Assembly (NCBI GenBank): GCA_016716065.1
Contig: JADJXA010000005.1
Coordinates: 62,001 to 126,000 of the forward strand
DNA from: Candidatus Leptovillus gracilis
GTDB lineage: Bacteria > Chloroflexota > Anaerolineae > Promineifilales > Promineifilaceae
DNA length: 64,000 bases
Direction: 5' to 3'
The position numbers and the translations under genes are program-made. How positions within the stretch are numbered: the first letter of the stretch is position 1; every line of letters begins with the position of its first letter. The notes below the pieces were generated by a model. That model was given only the letters and a program-made list of their open reading frames with translations, was not told the origin of the DNA and did not search any database. Positions 43,806 through 53,064 of this stretch are shown piece by piece.

Positions 43806-44218
43806 AAACAGCCGTCGTCGCCATCGCCGAGAAACCATACACCATCCGTGAGCCAAAGCGGAAGGCCAACGCCAAATGGCGGCAACGATTCCAGGCGGAA
43901 TTCAGCGACGTGGCCGCCCTCATCGAGGGACTGCCGCGCACTGAGATGACACCCGAAGCGCTCGGCGGCCTGCTGCACCAGATTATCGGCAAGGTGGGCG
44001 GCTCGGTGGACATCCTGGCGGAGTTGGTCTTTGACTATTCGCCGGAGCTGGCCGCCGACCGGGAGACCATCGAAGAGGAGGCATACGACAGCGAGATCAT
44101 GGCCGCGTTTACGGCCGTGCTGAAGCTGGCGTACCCTTTTGGCTCGGTGTTGGAGACGATGAATGGTTTGGTCGCCCTTGGCCAGAAGGCCAAGCCGACA
44201 TTGCCGAGTTCCTCTTAA
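43802..44218 (+). CDS. Tail assembly chaperone (lambda gpG-type)
   Basis: 138 residues, coupled to the holin-like gene. N-terminal YTIREPKRKANAKWRQRF and a helical rest. Upstream of the tape measure gene, with a slippery site near its 3' end: the standard tail chaperone arrangement. It binds the tape measure protein during tail assembly. Normal termination is at 44218. Confidence 0.75.
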   Translation: MKTAVVAIAEKPYTIREPKRKANAKWRQRFQAEFSDVAALIEGLPRTEMTPEALGGLLHQIIGKVGGSVDILAELVFDYSPELAADRETIEEEAYDSEIMAAFTAVLKLAYPFGSVLETMNGLVALGQKAKPTLPSSS

Positions 44219-44463
44219 GCCAGTACGACCTGGACGATGCGGCCGTTGACGAAATGGAAGCGGCCGACCTCTTCCTGGCCTACGTGCGACGCTCCCAATT
44301 TGAGGCGCGGATTCTGGCGCGGGAGCTGGCCGAAATCATGATGGGCGCGACGGCCGCCACCGGCGCGGCCCAACCAACCGCCAGTAACGGCCGTCGCCCC
44401 CCCAACCGCCATGAACGCATTCCCGCCGATCAGATGTTGCGCGAGTGCGGAGTGACCCTATGA
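43802..44463 (+). CDS. Tail chaperone frameshift product (lambda gpGT-type)
   Basis: A -1 slip on C CCT TTT (44134-44140) joins LKLAYPF to the -1 frame WLGVGDDEWFGRPWPEGQAD and on through AEFLLSQYDLDDAAVDEMEA, FLAYVRRSQFEARILARELA to the stop at 44463. The -1 frame is open well before the site and has no good start of its own; the first ATG is at 44254, deep in the domain. The stop overlaps the tape measure start. This matches the conserved programmed frameshift of siphovirus chaperones. Confidence 0.75.
44134..44140 (+). promoter_or_regulatory. -1 ribosomal frameshift slippery heptamer
   Basis: C CCT TTT in the zero frame is a textbook X XXY YYZ site; after the slip the codons are CCC TTT TGG. 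It lies about 80 bases before the zero-frame stop, as in other tail chaperone genes. Confidence 0.75.
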
Positions 44464-47400
44464 GCGCAGAATTAGGCGACGCCATTGTCTATTTGGCGGC
44501 CGAGAATGCCCAATTAAAGAAAGACCTCGACGGGGCTAAAAAGCACACCGAGGGATGGCTCTCTCAGTTGGGCATGGGCATCAACATCGCCCTGGGCAAT
44601 GCGCTGGTAACGGCCGTCGGTAAGGGCATCCAGGCTGTTGGCAACCTGGGCAAAAGCGTCTTTGACTTCGCCGCCGACAGCCAGCGCGCTGTCGGCTACC
44701 TGCAATCCGAATTGGGCAGCACAGCCGAAGAGGCGGAGGCGTTGGGTCAGGTGGCCCAGGCCGTCTGGAAGAACAACTTCAGCGACAACGTCCTGGAAGC
44801 TGCCCAAACCGTGCGCCTGGTACGCCAGCAGATGCGCAGTCTCAACGCTGAGGGTATTCAAGGTGCGTCCGAACTGGCCTTCGCCCTGCGCGACGCTTAC
44901 GGCCCACAGACCCAGGAAAGCATAGACGCCGCCCGAACGCTGATGGAGGACTTTAACCTCACCTACCAGCAGGCGTTCGACTTCATCGCCGCCGGTTATC
45001 AAAAGGGACTCGACCGCAGCGGCGACTTCCTCGACTCCATCACCGAGTATGCGCCGCAGTTTCGCTCGGCTGAAGCAGACGCCGGGCAATTCTTCAGCGC
45101 TCTGGAGACGGGGCTGCAAGGCGGTATGCTGGGCACGGACCGGGCGGCCGACATGTTTAAGGAGTTTCGGGTTCGGCTGCTGGATGGCTCGACCACGACG
45201 GCCGATGGCCTGAAACTAATCGGCCTGTCGATGGACGACATCACCAGCCGCATCAACAGCGGCTCGCTCACCTGGGCGGATGCTTTCACCCTCATCCAAG
45301 ACAAACTGCGTGGAACAGATAACCAGGCGGTGCAGATGCAGGCGGGCGTGGCCCTGCTGGGCACGCAGTTTGAGGACATGGGTGTGCAGGCGGCGCTGGG
45401 CGTGGACCTGGCAGCCACCTCGCTCGATGACCTGGCCGGCGCGGCCGACGCCGTCAATGTGCGCTACGACAACCTGGGCGACTTCTTCCGGGGGATGGGG
45501 CGCAAACTCACGGCCGCATTGGAACCAGCGGCCGGGGCGCTGCTGGACATCGCCCACGACGCCATGCCGGAGTTGGAGGCGGGCTTCCAAAGCCTGGAGG
45601 CCAACGCCGTGCCCTTTGCTGTCGGCATCGCCACCATCTTCAAGGCGCTGGCTGGCCTGGCGAAATCTTTCTTCCGGGGATTCCGCAAAGAATCCAACGA
45701 CGAGATGGGGGCAACGGCCAACGAAGCCGGGGGATGGGGGCGCAACATCGTCCTGCAACTGGCGCGGGGCATGGCGGCGGCGGCAACGGCCGTCGTCCGC
45801 GTCTTGAACCAAATAGGGGACATTATCGCCCATTGGCTTTCGCCTGGCAGCCCGCCGCGCCTGCTGCCCGACATTGACGATTGGGGCACGGCGGCGATGC
45901 AGGAGTTTCTCGATGGCATGGGCGCGGCTTCGGTGGGCGCGCTGCGCAGCATGGGCGGCCGAATCATGGAGGCGCTGTCAGGGGTGACCGACGCCGGGCT
46001 GGTGGGCCTTTTCTCCACCATCTCTGGCACTGTGCAGCGGCTCATGCAGTCTACGGCCAGCGATGACGACACCGGCCTCATCGGGCGCATCATCGGCAGC
46101 CGGGCGGTCATCGGCCAGGCCATCGCCGACATCCAGCAGTACGGCCGTGTCACGGATTCCACCCTTGCCGCCATCCAACAAAGCCTGGTCAACCTGCCGC
46201 CCGTCGCCAATGGTTACGTGCAGGCGATGATCCGGCTCTACCAGGCGAACCAGGCCGTGACCGACGCGCAAGAAGAACTGAACCGCGTCACGCAGGAGTA
46301 CGACGACAAACTAAAACCGCTGCGTGGCGAGCTGGATGCCCTGCGCGATGCCGAGGCCGACACGGCCGACGAGAAACGCATTGCCGCGCTGCGCCGGGCC
46401 ATCGCCCGTGGCGGCCTCAACGACGAGCAGAAAGCCCAGGCGCTGCGCGAGATTCGCGCCCGTGAACTGGCGATGCAAATCCGGCAGTTAGAGGCGCAGA
46501 AGGAGACGGCTGTAGACTCGGCACAGGCGCAGCTTGACGCCGCTGAAGCGGAGCAGGACGCGGCCGAGGAAGCGGTGGCGCTGCAGCAGGCGCTCATTGA
46601 CGCGCAGGTGGAATCCAACGGTCTTATCAGCCAGCAAATCTCGCTGCTGGACCGACTGGCCGAGACGATGACGGCCGTAGGCGCGGGGCTGGCCGACGCT
46701 GTAAGCGGGCTGGGCGATGGACTGGGCGGCGCTTTGGGCGCTGCGCTGGACGGGCTGGGCGACGAGATTGACCTGGGCGATGGGCTGGACCTGACATCCC
46801 TGTTTGAGGAGATGGACATCGAGGGGCTGGTCGCCGAGATTACGGCCGAGTTCGCGCCGCTCACCGAGGAGACCGAGAAACTAGGCAAGAACTTTGCCAC
46901 CATCGGCGAGAAGTGGGACGAGCTAACCGGGAAGTCAAATCCCCTGATTGAAGCCATTAAAGGCATTGGCGCGGCCTGGCTGGGCATAAAGGTTGGCGGC
47001 ATGATATTTGAACTGCTCACCCTGGGCGGCGCATTTCTGTCGGCCACCGGGCTGGCTGGCGGGTTGGGAGCCATCCTGACCGGCCTGGCGCTGCCGGTCG
47101 CCATTGTTATCGGCCTGGTGGCGGCGCTGGCTCTGGCCGTTGCCACCGACTTCCTGGGCATCCGGACCACGTCGGAGCAGTTGGTATTCATCATCGAATG
47201 GGCCATTGGTCAGGCGATTCAGAAGATCGGCGCGTGGCTAAAATGGCTGGCGGCGAATTTGGCAATTGCCTGGGCCGACATGAAGGCAGGGGCGCAGCTG
47301 CTGTATGCGGTGCTGACACTGCTATGGTTGCAGATAAAGGCGCGCTTCCGTGAGCTGCAAGAGTCCATCGCCGAGAAGGCGCAGGCCATACAGGACTGGT

Positions 47401-47864
47401 GGAAAAGCATCGGCGATAAGGCGACCGGCATGGCCGATACCATCGAAACGGCCACCGGCCGGGCGAAGGATTTTGTGTCTGGTCTGTGGGACGCCATCCA
47501 GGGCTTTTGGGAATGGCTGAAGGACAAGGTCTTTAATTTCAAAATCGAACTACCCAGCCTGCCCGATTGGGCCATCCCCGGCAGCCCCATCCCGCTGCAC
47601 ACGGCGTGGAAGGACTTCGCCGACGAGATGAACCGGATGGTGATTCGGCCGCGTGTGGATCTGGCAGAAATGGGCGGACTGGCGGGTGGGGGAGTTGTTG
47701 GCGCGCCAACACCACCCCCGCCACCAGCAGCCGGGGCGATGATGGTCCAGTTCACCGGTGACATGGTATTCAATGACAAATCGGCCGTGGATGCTTTCTT
47801 GGCGTATCTGAGCGGCCTGAATGACGCCGACGCCCTGGGCGGCGCGGCGATGGTATACAGGTAA
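44460..47864 (+). CDS. Tape measure protein
   Basis: 1134 residues from ATG 44460 (ATGA overlap). N-terminal helical region (ALGNALVTAVGKGIQAVGNL), TMP-type repeats, a central coiled coil (~600-740, ELRQLEAQKETAVDSAQAQL-like), hydrophobic segments at ~845-905 (LTGLALPVAIVIGLVAALAL) that may enter the host membrane, and a Trp-rich end. Its length sets the tail length, roughly 170 nm if 1.5 angstrom per residue applies. The 16-bp palindrome occurs near the 3' end (47696-47711, VGAPT). Confidence 0.9.
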   Translation: MSAELGDAIVYLAAENAQLKKDLDGAKKHTEGWLSQLGMGINIALGNALVTAVGKGIQAVGNLGKSVFDFAADSQRAVGYLQSELGSTAEEAEALGQVAQAVWKNNFSDNVLEAAQTVRLVRQQMRSLNAEGIQGASELAFALRDAYGPQTQESIDAARTLMEDFNLTYQQAFDFIAAGYQKGLDRSGDFLDSITEYAPQFRSAEADAGQFFSALETGLQGGMLGTDRAADMFKEFRVRLLDGSTTTADGLKLIGLSMDDITSRINSGSLTWADAFTLIQDKLRGTDNQAVQMQAGVALLGTQFEDMGVQAALGVDLAATSLDDLAGAADAVNVRYDNLGDFFRGMGRKLTAALEPAAGALLDIAHDAMPELEAGFQSLEANAVPFAVGIATIFKALAGLAKSFFRGFRKESNDEMGATANEAGGWGRNIVLQLARGMAAAATAVVRVLNQIGDIIAHWLSPGSPPRLLPDIDDWGTAAMQEFLDGMGAASVGALRSMGGRIMEALSGVTDAGLVGLFSTISGTVQRLMQSTASDDDTGLIGRIIGSRAVIGQAIADIQQYGRVTDSTLAAIQQSLVNLPPVANGYVQAMIRLYQANQAVTDAQEELNRVTQEYDDKLKPLRGELDALRDAEADTADEKRIAALRRAIARGGLNDEQKAQALREIRARELAMQIRQLEAQKETAVDSAQAQLDAAEAEQDAAEEAVALQQALIDAQVESNGLISQQISLLDRLAETMTAVGAGLADAVSGLGDGLGGALGAALDGLGDEIDLGDGLDLTSLFEEMDIEGLVAEITAEFAPLTEETEKLGKNFATIGEKWDELTGKSNPLIEAIKGIGAAWLGIKVGGMIFELLTLGGAFLSATGLAGGLGAILTGLALPVAIVIGLVAALALAVATDFLGIRTTSEQLVFIIEWAIGQAIQKIGAWLKWLAANLAIAWADMKAGAQLLYAVLTLLWLQIKARFRELQESIAEKAQAIQDWWKSIGDKATGMADTIETATGRAKDFVSGLWDAIQGFWEWLKDKVFNFKIELPSLPDWAIPGSPIPLHTAWKDFADEMNRMVIRPRVDLAEMGGLAGGGVVGAPTPPPPPAAGAMMVQFTGDMVFNDKSAVDAFLAYLSGLNDADALGGAAMVYR
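47696..47711. repeat. 16-bp palindrome copy 7 (in gene)
   Basis: Perfect copy near the 3' end of the tape measure gene. Confidence 0.9.
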
Positions 47865-47866
47865 AT

Positions 47867-49258
47867 ATGCTGACTTTTTACTGCACCCCATTGGACATCA
47901 GCGTCGGCCTGGACGATGGCACGGCAACGGCCATCCGGCGCGGCGGCTGGTCGCAGCGCGGGCCAACACGCACGGCTGGTGATGTGTGGGAGGATGTGGA
48001 GGAAACGGCCGTCGTGTCACTGCTGGACGAAGACGACGACACCGTTTACAGCAAACTCATGCACCTGGCGCAGCGCGCCGAAGACGTGCAAAGCCCGGAG
48101 CATCGGGACCACCTGAACCCGGCCAATTGGGTGATTGCCCAGGCGCAAACGCCGGGCGAGTTAATGGCGCGATGGGCGCTGGTGAAGCAAATCCGGGTCG
48201 AAAAGCTGGACCCGGCGCATTATCGCGCCAACGGCCGTCTGGCGCTGGAGGTGAAATTTGTCCGCGAGGGGTTGTGGCGCGGCGATGATCCAGCCTTGTC
48301 ACCGATTGAACTAGTACCGTACAGTACACACGCAGTCGCCACCAAGCTGACCATCGTCAACGACGGCTATCTTGGCTCGACGCCGGTGGACGGCGACGCG
48401 CCACCACTGCTGAACCTGGATATACGGCCGTATGTTGACGCCTGGATAGCCGTCCACGCTGGCGTGTCAGACGCCGGATTTACACCCTATTTGTGGGGGG
48501 ATGCGTTGGCCGGGGCCATCAATATCAGCTCTCTACCAGCGCCATTTAACAGCGCCGCCCAACTGCCAGGCGGCAAATGCGTGGCGCTGGGTTCGTCGGG
48601 CCAGATATTCTGGACGCTGCCATTAGCCAGCTACTATGGCTATTACACGGCCTACGCGCTGTTTCTCTCCAACGCAGATGGGGCGGTGGTGCGCTTCCAA
48701 CACGGTTGGAGTGGCAGCTATCAGTACGGCAGCCTGGTCGCGCCGTCGGCCAGCACGGTCCATTGGGGCATTCACCGACTGGGCGCGTTTCGCATTCCCA
48801 AATCGGGCAACGCGGTGCGCGGCGTCCTACCATCTACCACATATGTCGCAGGCATTAACTACGTCAAAGAGTCGGGCAGCCTGTACCTGGGTGGCATGTT
48901 CCTGGTTCCTGATTCGGGCAGGCCGCCGCAGGTGATACGCGGCTATGGCAGCGGCTATAGCAACCCCATCACCCGTGTGGACGCGGGTGTGGGTCAGGTT
49001 TACTGGACGGGTTCCACCGGCATTCCGGCGCTGGTTCCAGCGGCCGTTTCATTTGGGCCGTTCCAGTCGCTCAACCCAACTCCCGGATTGACAAATTTTG
49101 TGTGGCTGATCCCAGTCACCTCGCCAGACGCGCCAGATACGCCCATTGCCGCGCCCTTGATGACCGCGACAGGATGGCGAGTCGGCGTCCGCTACGTTCC
49201 CCGCTGGCAGTACCTGAATCTGACAGGAGGAGAGACCGGAGGGGGTGTGGACATATGA
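47867..49258 (+). CDS. Distal tail / baseplate protein
   Basis: 463 residues immediately after the tape measure, the distal-tail position. The N-terminal ~150 residues (GGWSQRGPTRTAGDVWEDVE...) look like a Dit-type adaptor; the rest is a Gly/Ser/Tyr-rich beta region (ASYYGYYTAYALFLSNADGA) suggesting a carbohydrate-binding or jelly-roll module. It likely links tail tube and receptor-binding parts. Confidence 0.65.
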   Translation: MLTFYCTPLDISVGLDDGTATAIRRGGWSQRGPTRTAGDVWEDVEETAVVSLLDEDDDTVYSKLMHLAQRAEDVQSPEHRDHLNPANWVIAQAQTPGELMARWALVKQIRVEKLDPAHYRANGRLALEVKFVREGLWRGDDPALSPIELVPYSTHAVATKLTIVNDGYLGSTPVDGDAPPLLNLDIRPYVDAWIAVHAGVSDAGFTPYLWGDALAGAINISSLPAPFNSAAQLPGGKCVALGSSGQIFWTLPLASYYGYYTAYALFLSNADGAVVRFQHGWSGSYQYGSLVAPSASTVHWGIHRLGAFRIPKSGNAVRGVLPSTTYVAGINYVKESGSLYLGGMFLVPDSGRPPQVIRGYGSGYSNPITRVDAGVGQVYWTGSTGIPALVPAAVSFGPFQSLNPTPGLTNFVWLIPVTSPDAPDTPIAAPLMTATGWRVGVRYVPRWQYLNLTGGETGGGVDI

Positions 49259-50337
49259 CCGAGCGGGCATTCGGCCAACTCAGCGGCGTCGGGGACGTAA
49301 CGGCGCGTATGTGGCCGAGCTATAAGCGGGTAACGGCGGCCCAGGGTGGCGACGTGTCGGCAGAGTTTCAGTTCGCCGACCATGATGCGCTGCTGGAACA
49401 GTGGTTCTATGACTACCTGGGGCGCGAATTCCGTGAGCATTACAACGGCCAGACGGCGTTCCTGGGGCGCATCCACACCATGCGCCTGGCCTACAATCGT
49501 TTGGTACTGACCGTATCGCTGGACTGGCTCTTCAACAGCGTGGCCTGCGCCTACACCAGCGCCCTGGATGGCAGCACCCTCTACAGCGACTTCACCGAGG
49601 ATTCGGGCAGCATCGCCCGATGGGGCAAGCGGCAGCACATTATACGGCCGTCCGACGTGACCATTGGCTTGGATGAGGCGGAGGAGGTTGCCGCCGATTT
49701 CCTGGCCGACTTTGCCCGGCCGCGTATCAGTCGGGGCGAGGTGCAGCGCAAATTGGAACGGGGCAGCCTGCAGGTGGCGGTGCAGGGCTATAGTCAGACA
49801 TTGGACGCAGAGTTGTACCGTGAGGAAAGTGAGGGCGAGGACGATGCCAGCGACGAGATTAAGCTGGCCCTGGTCGGCGCGACATTCATCAGCCAGGGCC
49901 GCATCGAAGGAAACGCGCGGCAGGTGAGCATCCAGGCCGACTGGCAGAGCAAGCTAAAGCGTCTGGAATGGATTGCTGGCCGGCGCGATGCCCAGGGGCG
50001 GCGCTACACCTTCGGCTGCGTCGGCTCTAAATTATTCGATTACCAGCCGGTGGTGGGAACGGCGCGCTACCGGATTTGGGTGAAGCGGCCGACTGTGGCC
50101 CATTATGACGCCGACGAGAATTATGTGCCTGCGCCGTTGGTGCGGCCGGGCGGTTATTCCGAAATTGCCGATCTGAGCGCGCCGGCAGGCGACGTGGGCA
50201 ACGAGTGGTCGCCACGCCGCCAGTGGGACGCCTCGGTGGTCTATGACCAGAACGGGGCCATGCTGCGCGGCGGGGCGTGGGGCGTGCAGGAGCGCGCGGC
50301 GGCAATTCAAATGAGCATTGCAGCAAGAGCGAGGTAA
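49255..50337 (+). CDS. Tail hub (Tal-like/baseplate) protein
   Basis: 360 residues from ATG 49255, overlapping the previous stop; the longer upstream frame is only open over that gene. Beta-rich, e.g. QLSGVGDVTARMWPSYKRVT, DWLFNSVACAYTSALDGSTL, GRRDAQGRRYTFGCVGSKLF. Position after the distal tail gene suits a tail hub or central fibre base. Assigned by context. Confidence 0.55.
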   Translation: MTERAFGQLSGVGDVTARMWPSYKRVTAAQGGDVSAEFQFADHDALLEQWFYDYLGREFREHYNGQTAFLGRIHTMRLAYNRLVLTVSLDWLFNSVACAYTSALDGSTLYSDFTEDSGSIARWGKRQHIIRPSDVTIGLDEAEEVAADFLADFARPRISRGEVQRKLERGSLQVAVQGYSQTLDAELYREESEGEDDASDEIKLALVGATFISQGRIEGNARQVSIQADWQSKLKRLEWIAGRRDAQGRRYTFGCVGSKLFDYQPVVGTARYRIWVKRPTVAHYDADENYVPAPLVRPGGYSEIADLSAPAGDVGNEWSPRRQWDASVVYDQNGAMLRGGAWGVQERAAAIQMSIAARAR

Positions 50338-50339
50338 AA

Positions 50340-50552
50340 ATGAAAAGAAACGTAACGATTGTATTGTTGGTTGCGCTGCTGCTGGCGCTGGCCGGGGCGG
50401 CGCTGGCCGCGCCGATAAGCCCGGCGCGAGCCAACACGATTATTCTGAAGCCGCAGCAGAGCATCATGATCCGCTGCGTGGGCGGCGATGAACTGATCAT
50501 CGCGCCGGTCGGCCTGGAGGCAGAGATTACCTGCCGGGTGTGGGTGCGCTGA
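50340..50552 (+). CDS. Small secreted protein
   Basis: 70 residues. Basic MKRN, hydrophobic VTIVLLVALLLALAGAALAA, cleavage site near ALA-AP, then a ~45-residue beta-rich exported part with two cysteines (IRCVGGDE, ITCRVW) that may form a disulphide. GAGGTAAAA precedes the ATG. Function unknown. Confidence 0.6.
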   Translation: MKRNVTIVLLVALLLALAGAALAAPISPARANTIILKPQQSIMIRCVGGDELIIAPVGLEAEITCRVWVR

Positions 50553-51115
50553 TGTACGAACTGCGAACCCTTACTGGCACAGTGCGTTCGGCCGACGGCA
50601 CGGTTCGCGCCGGGGCCAACGTGCGGATTGTGAGAGAAACGGCCGTCGCCGATGGCGATGCCTTTCCTCCGTCGGCGGTGGCATTCTACACGGATGCGGC
50701 CGGGGCTGTTCCCGTAGGCACAGCCGTCGCGGTGCCGTCGGCGGGGTCGTGGGCATTTTCGCTGTGGATTGACAACGTCCTCATCTGTTCGTTGGCCCTG
50801 GGCGCAGGCGCGGCCATCACGGTGGCGGAGCTGATGGCACTGGCGGGGCTAGAGGCGGGCGATGGGACGCCGCAGAATGAGATGCTGCTGCGGCTGTATA
50901 CGGCCGTTGCTGGCGCTGATGACGGCCTGCTGCTGGAGACGGCCGACGGCGACCTGGCGTTGGTGAATGCGCCAGGCGGCTACTGGATGCAGCGCACGGC
51001 CGTGCCTGCCGGCGAAACCGTAACCATACCGGCTGATCACCAGATGGTAATCGTGGGTGATTTTATTGTGGATGGCGAGTTGATCGCTGTTGGTGACTTG
51101 GTGATTTTGGATTGA
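50552..51115 (+). CDS. Tail appendage-type protein
   Basis: 187 residues from ATG 50552 overlapping the previous stop. VRSADGTVRAGANVRIVRET resembles the small Ig/transthyretin-like domain at the start of appendage proteins; the C-terminal ADHQMVIVGDFIVDGELIAV recalls beta-helical fibre ends. Likely part of the tail tip or fibre; assigned by context. Confidence 0.5.
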   Translation: MYELRTLTGTVRSADGTVRAGANVRIVRETAVADGDAFPPSAVAFYTDAAGAVPVGTAVAVPSAGSWAFSLWIDNVLICSLALGAGAAITVAELMALAGLEAGDGTPQNEMLLRLYTAVAGADDGLLLETADGDLALVNAPGGYWMQRTAVPAGETVTIPADHQMVIVGDFIVDGELIAVGDLVILD

Positions 51116-51123
51116 GGTAAAAC

Positions 51124-51708
51124 ATGAGCGTAAAAACAAACACGATTTCAGAGCGAACGGCCGACGCAGGCGTGACCATTGATGGCCTACTGATTAAAGA
51201 TGGCGCACTACCTGCACTGCCCGGCGCGGGGATTACCAGCGACCAGGCGTTGGCGTTGGCGGCGTACCAGGTAGCGGTAGCGGCGGCGGAAACGGGGGAG
51301 GCGTTGCTGAAAACGGCTGGGGGCGTTGAGTTTGGGGCGGCAGGCGGTCCTAGCCTCGGATATACCGAAGCAATAATAAGCATTGAGCAGACGGGGACAA
51401 ACAATCCGATATTAGGGGTATTAAAAAATAATACCGGCCTATCATTTACAGCACTTCGAATACCGACAAATCCGGTGCAGTATATATTGGGCATTACAGG
51501 CGGGGCGTTCAACGTAACACGAACACAGGTGACCTCTAATGTCGTTGCGAATGATAGTGGTACATACGCAAAGACACTACTTGTTGGTGCAATCCAAGCC
51601 TCGTCAATTGCTCTCTTTCCCTACAACGTGAAAACTGCTACATACGAGGACCTGGTCATATCAACTAGCGGCCGATTGCCGTTCGTCACTATCAGAATAT
51701 ATGAATAA
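51124..51708 (+). CDS. Tail fibre-like protein
   Basis: 194 residues. The N-terminus contains ISERTADAGVTIDGLLIKDG, a sequence pattern common to phage fibre/collar proteins that attach to the baseplate. The C-terminal ~100 residues turn AT-rich at DNA level, compatible with exchange of the receptor-binding part. Overlaps the next gene by 8 bases. Confidence 0.65.
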   Translation: MSVKTNTISERTADAGVTIDGLLIKDGALPALPGAGITSDQALALAAYQVAVAAAETGEALLKTAGGVEFGAAGGPSLGYTEAIISIEQTGTNNPILGVLKNNTGLSFTALRIPTNPVQYILGITGGAFNVTRTQVTSNVVANDSGTYAKTLLVGAIQASSIALFPYNVKTATYEDLVISTSGRLPFVTIRIYE

Positions 51709-52657
51709 TTGTATGAATAATTGCACGATCTGCGCCATAATTACCTTTTGTCTTCTAGCCCTCGCCGCCTGCTCCCCGCGCCCGGAGCCGCTGCCACCCG
51801 CACCGCTGCCAACGGTGGAAGCGGTGCAAGAAGACGTGCCGGAGTATGTGGCGTGGCTGCCGGTGGTGGTGCTGCCGGAGCCGGTGCGCGGTCTGGCCTA
51901 TTGCTGCGGTGCGCTCCGGCCAGGCGAGGCGGCCCGGTTGGGCATAGAAATCTGGTACAACTATGGCCTCAACACCCCCGGCCGCACGCTGGATAATGGC
52001 GCAATTTATGTGCCTATGTTTTGGTGCGACAAATACCCGGCTCTCAAGTACCCGACGCAGGTAGACTATTTCCAATTGCTGCGTCACAACTTGCCGCCAG
52101 GCTACACCGGCCCCTTGCTTTTTCTTAATGAGCCGGACCTCGCCGGGCGTGACGTGGACATGGGGCAATGCGACCGCACGCCGCGCCAGGCGGCCTACAT
52201 CTACAAAGGCATCTTGGAATTATGCCCCGGCTGCCGTCTTATCGGCCCGGCCGTATCGCATGAGGATTACTTAGCCGACTGGCCCTGGATGCGCGCCTGG
52301 TACGACGAAATTTACAAACTGAAACTTCGCCCTCCCGACACAGCCGCAATCCACACTTATCTTAATGAGCCGCCGCATCTTATTATCAATTCGCTCTTTG
52401 ACCTGCTGGCAGCCTACCCCGGCGCGCCGACAACCGCCTGGATAACGGAATTTGCGTCATGCAATCCATCGCAGGCGGCGCGGATGATCGCTTACTACGA
52501 GCGCAGCGACCGAGTTGAGAAATACTTTTGGTTCACCGGCCGGGGCTGGCCGGATGCGTGCATCAACCTGCTTTCAGATGACGGCCGTCTGACGGCCGCC
52601 GGAGAGGTTTACTCTGGTCGAGGCGCGCCAAATGCCGCACCAGCCGCCTACCCCTAA
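51701..52657 (+). CDS. GH128-like (Asl1-type) glycosidase lipoprotein
   Basis: 318 residues. Signal peptide ICAIITFCLLALAAC with lipobox LAAC, then Pro-rich linker. The domain has LLFLNEPDLAG (Glu of NEPD as acid/base) and TTAWITEFASC (Glu of TEF as nucleophile), the two catalytic positions of TIM-barrel families GH128/GH39-like. It probably cleaves beta-1,3-glucan or a related polysaccharide. Being a lipoprotein at the end of the virion operon, it may help release through the host's sheath or coat, or be lysogenic conversion. The last gene before the convergent operon. Confidence 0.7.
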   Translation: MNNCMNNCTICAIITFCLLALAACSPRPEPLPPAPLPTVEAVQEDVPEYVAWLPVVVLPEPVRGLAYCCGALRPGEAARLGIEIWYNYGLNTPGRTLDNGAIYVPMFWCDKYPALKYPTQVDYFQLLRHNLPPGYTGPLLFLNEPDLAGRDVDMGQCDRTPRQAAYIYKGILELCPGCRLIGPAVSHEDYLADWPWMRAWYDEIYKLKLRPPDTAAIHTYLNEPPHLIINSLFDLLAAYPGAPTTAWITEFASCNPSQAARMIAYYERSDRVEKYFWFTGRGWPDACINLLSDDGRLTAAGEVYSGRGAPNAAPAAYP

Positions 52658-52661
52658 AATA

Positions 52662-52691
52662 TGTTGGCGCGCCAGTGTTGGCGCGCCAACA
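52662..52691. repeat. 16-bp palindrome copy 8 plus an overlapping near-copy (convergent gap)
   Basis: A near-copy (52662-52677) and a perfect copy (52676-52691) lie end to end in the 35-base gap between the two convergent operons. Confidence 0.9.
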
Positions 52692-52692
52692 C

Positions 52693-53064
52693 CTACAGCA
52701 GCGCCGGCTGCACCGGCCCCATCTGCCACGCCGGCCGCAGCGCTTCCTGCGGCCAGTAGACCCGCCAGATGTAGTGGACTTCGGCAACGGCCGTTTCCTC
52801 CCCATCCGGCAGGTAAGCCACTTCCTTCCGTTCTGGCCCGGTCGCCATCCACACGACGGCCGGGCCAAACGCCTCCACCACCGCCTCGACGATGGTGTCC
52901 ATTTCCGTTTCCGATGGCTGCACGCCAACCCGGCTGCACCCCAGGACGTTCATGCCGTTGCCTTTGGTCAGGCGCAGCGCCAGGCCGCCGGTCAGGCGAC
53001 GGCCGGCAGCGGGCAGGTTCTGGAGCGTGTAGACCAGTAGGCCGCGTTCTTTGTCGTTTTTCAC
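52693..53064 (-). CDS. Unknown protein, end of the right operon
   Basis: 123 residues from ATG 53064 (ATGA overlap with the cold-shock gene). VYTLQNLPAAGRRLTGGLAL and VVWMATGPERKEVAYLPDGE. Soluble alpha/beta, not recognised. The 35-base gap with the convergent virion operon contains two back-to-back palindrome copies that may act as a bidirectional stop. Confidence 0.6.
   Translation of the reverse strand: MKNDKERGLLVYTLQNLPAAGRRLTGGLALRLTKGNGMNVLGCSRVGVQPSETEMDTIVEAVVEAFGPAVVWMATGPERKEVAYLPDGEETAVAEVHYIWRVYWPQEALRPAWQMGPVQPALL

Noticed and set aside
43802..44463. Frame change in the chaperone gene as an inactivating mutation
   Set aside because: A canonical slippery heptamer in the right frame and the conserved gene position indicate programmed frameshifting.
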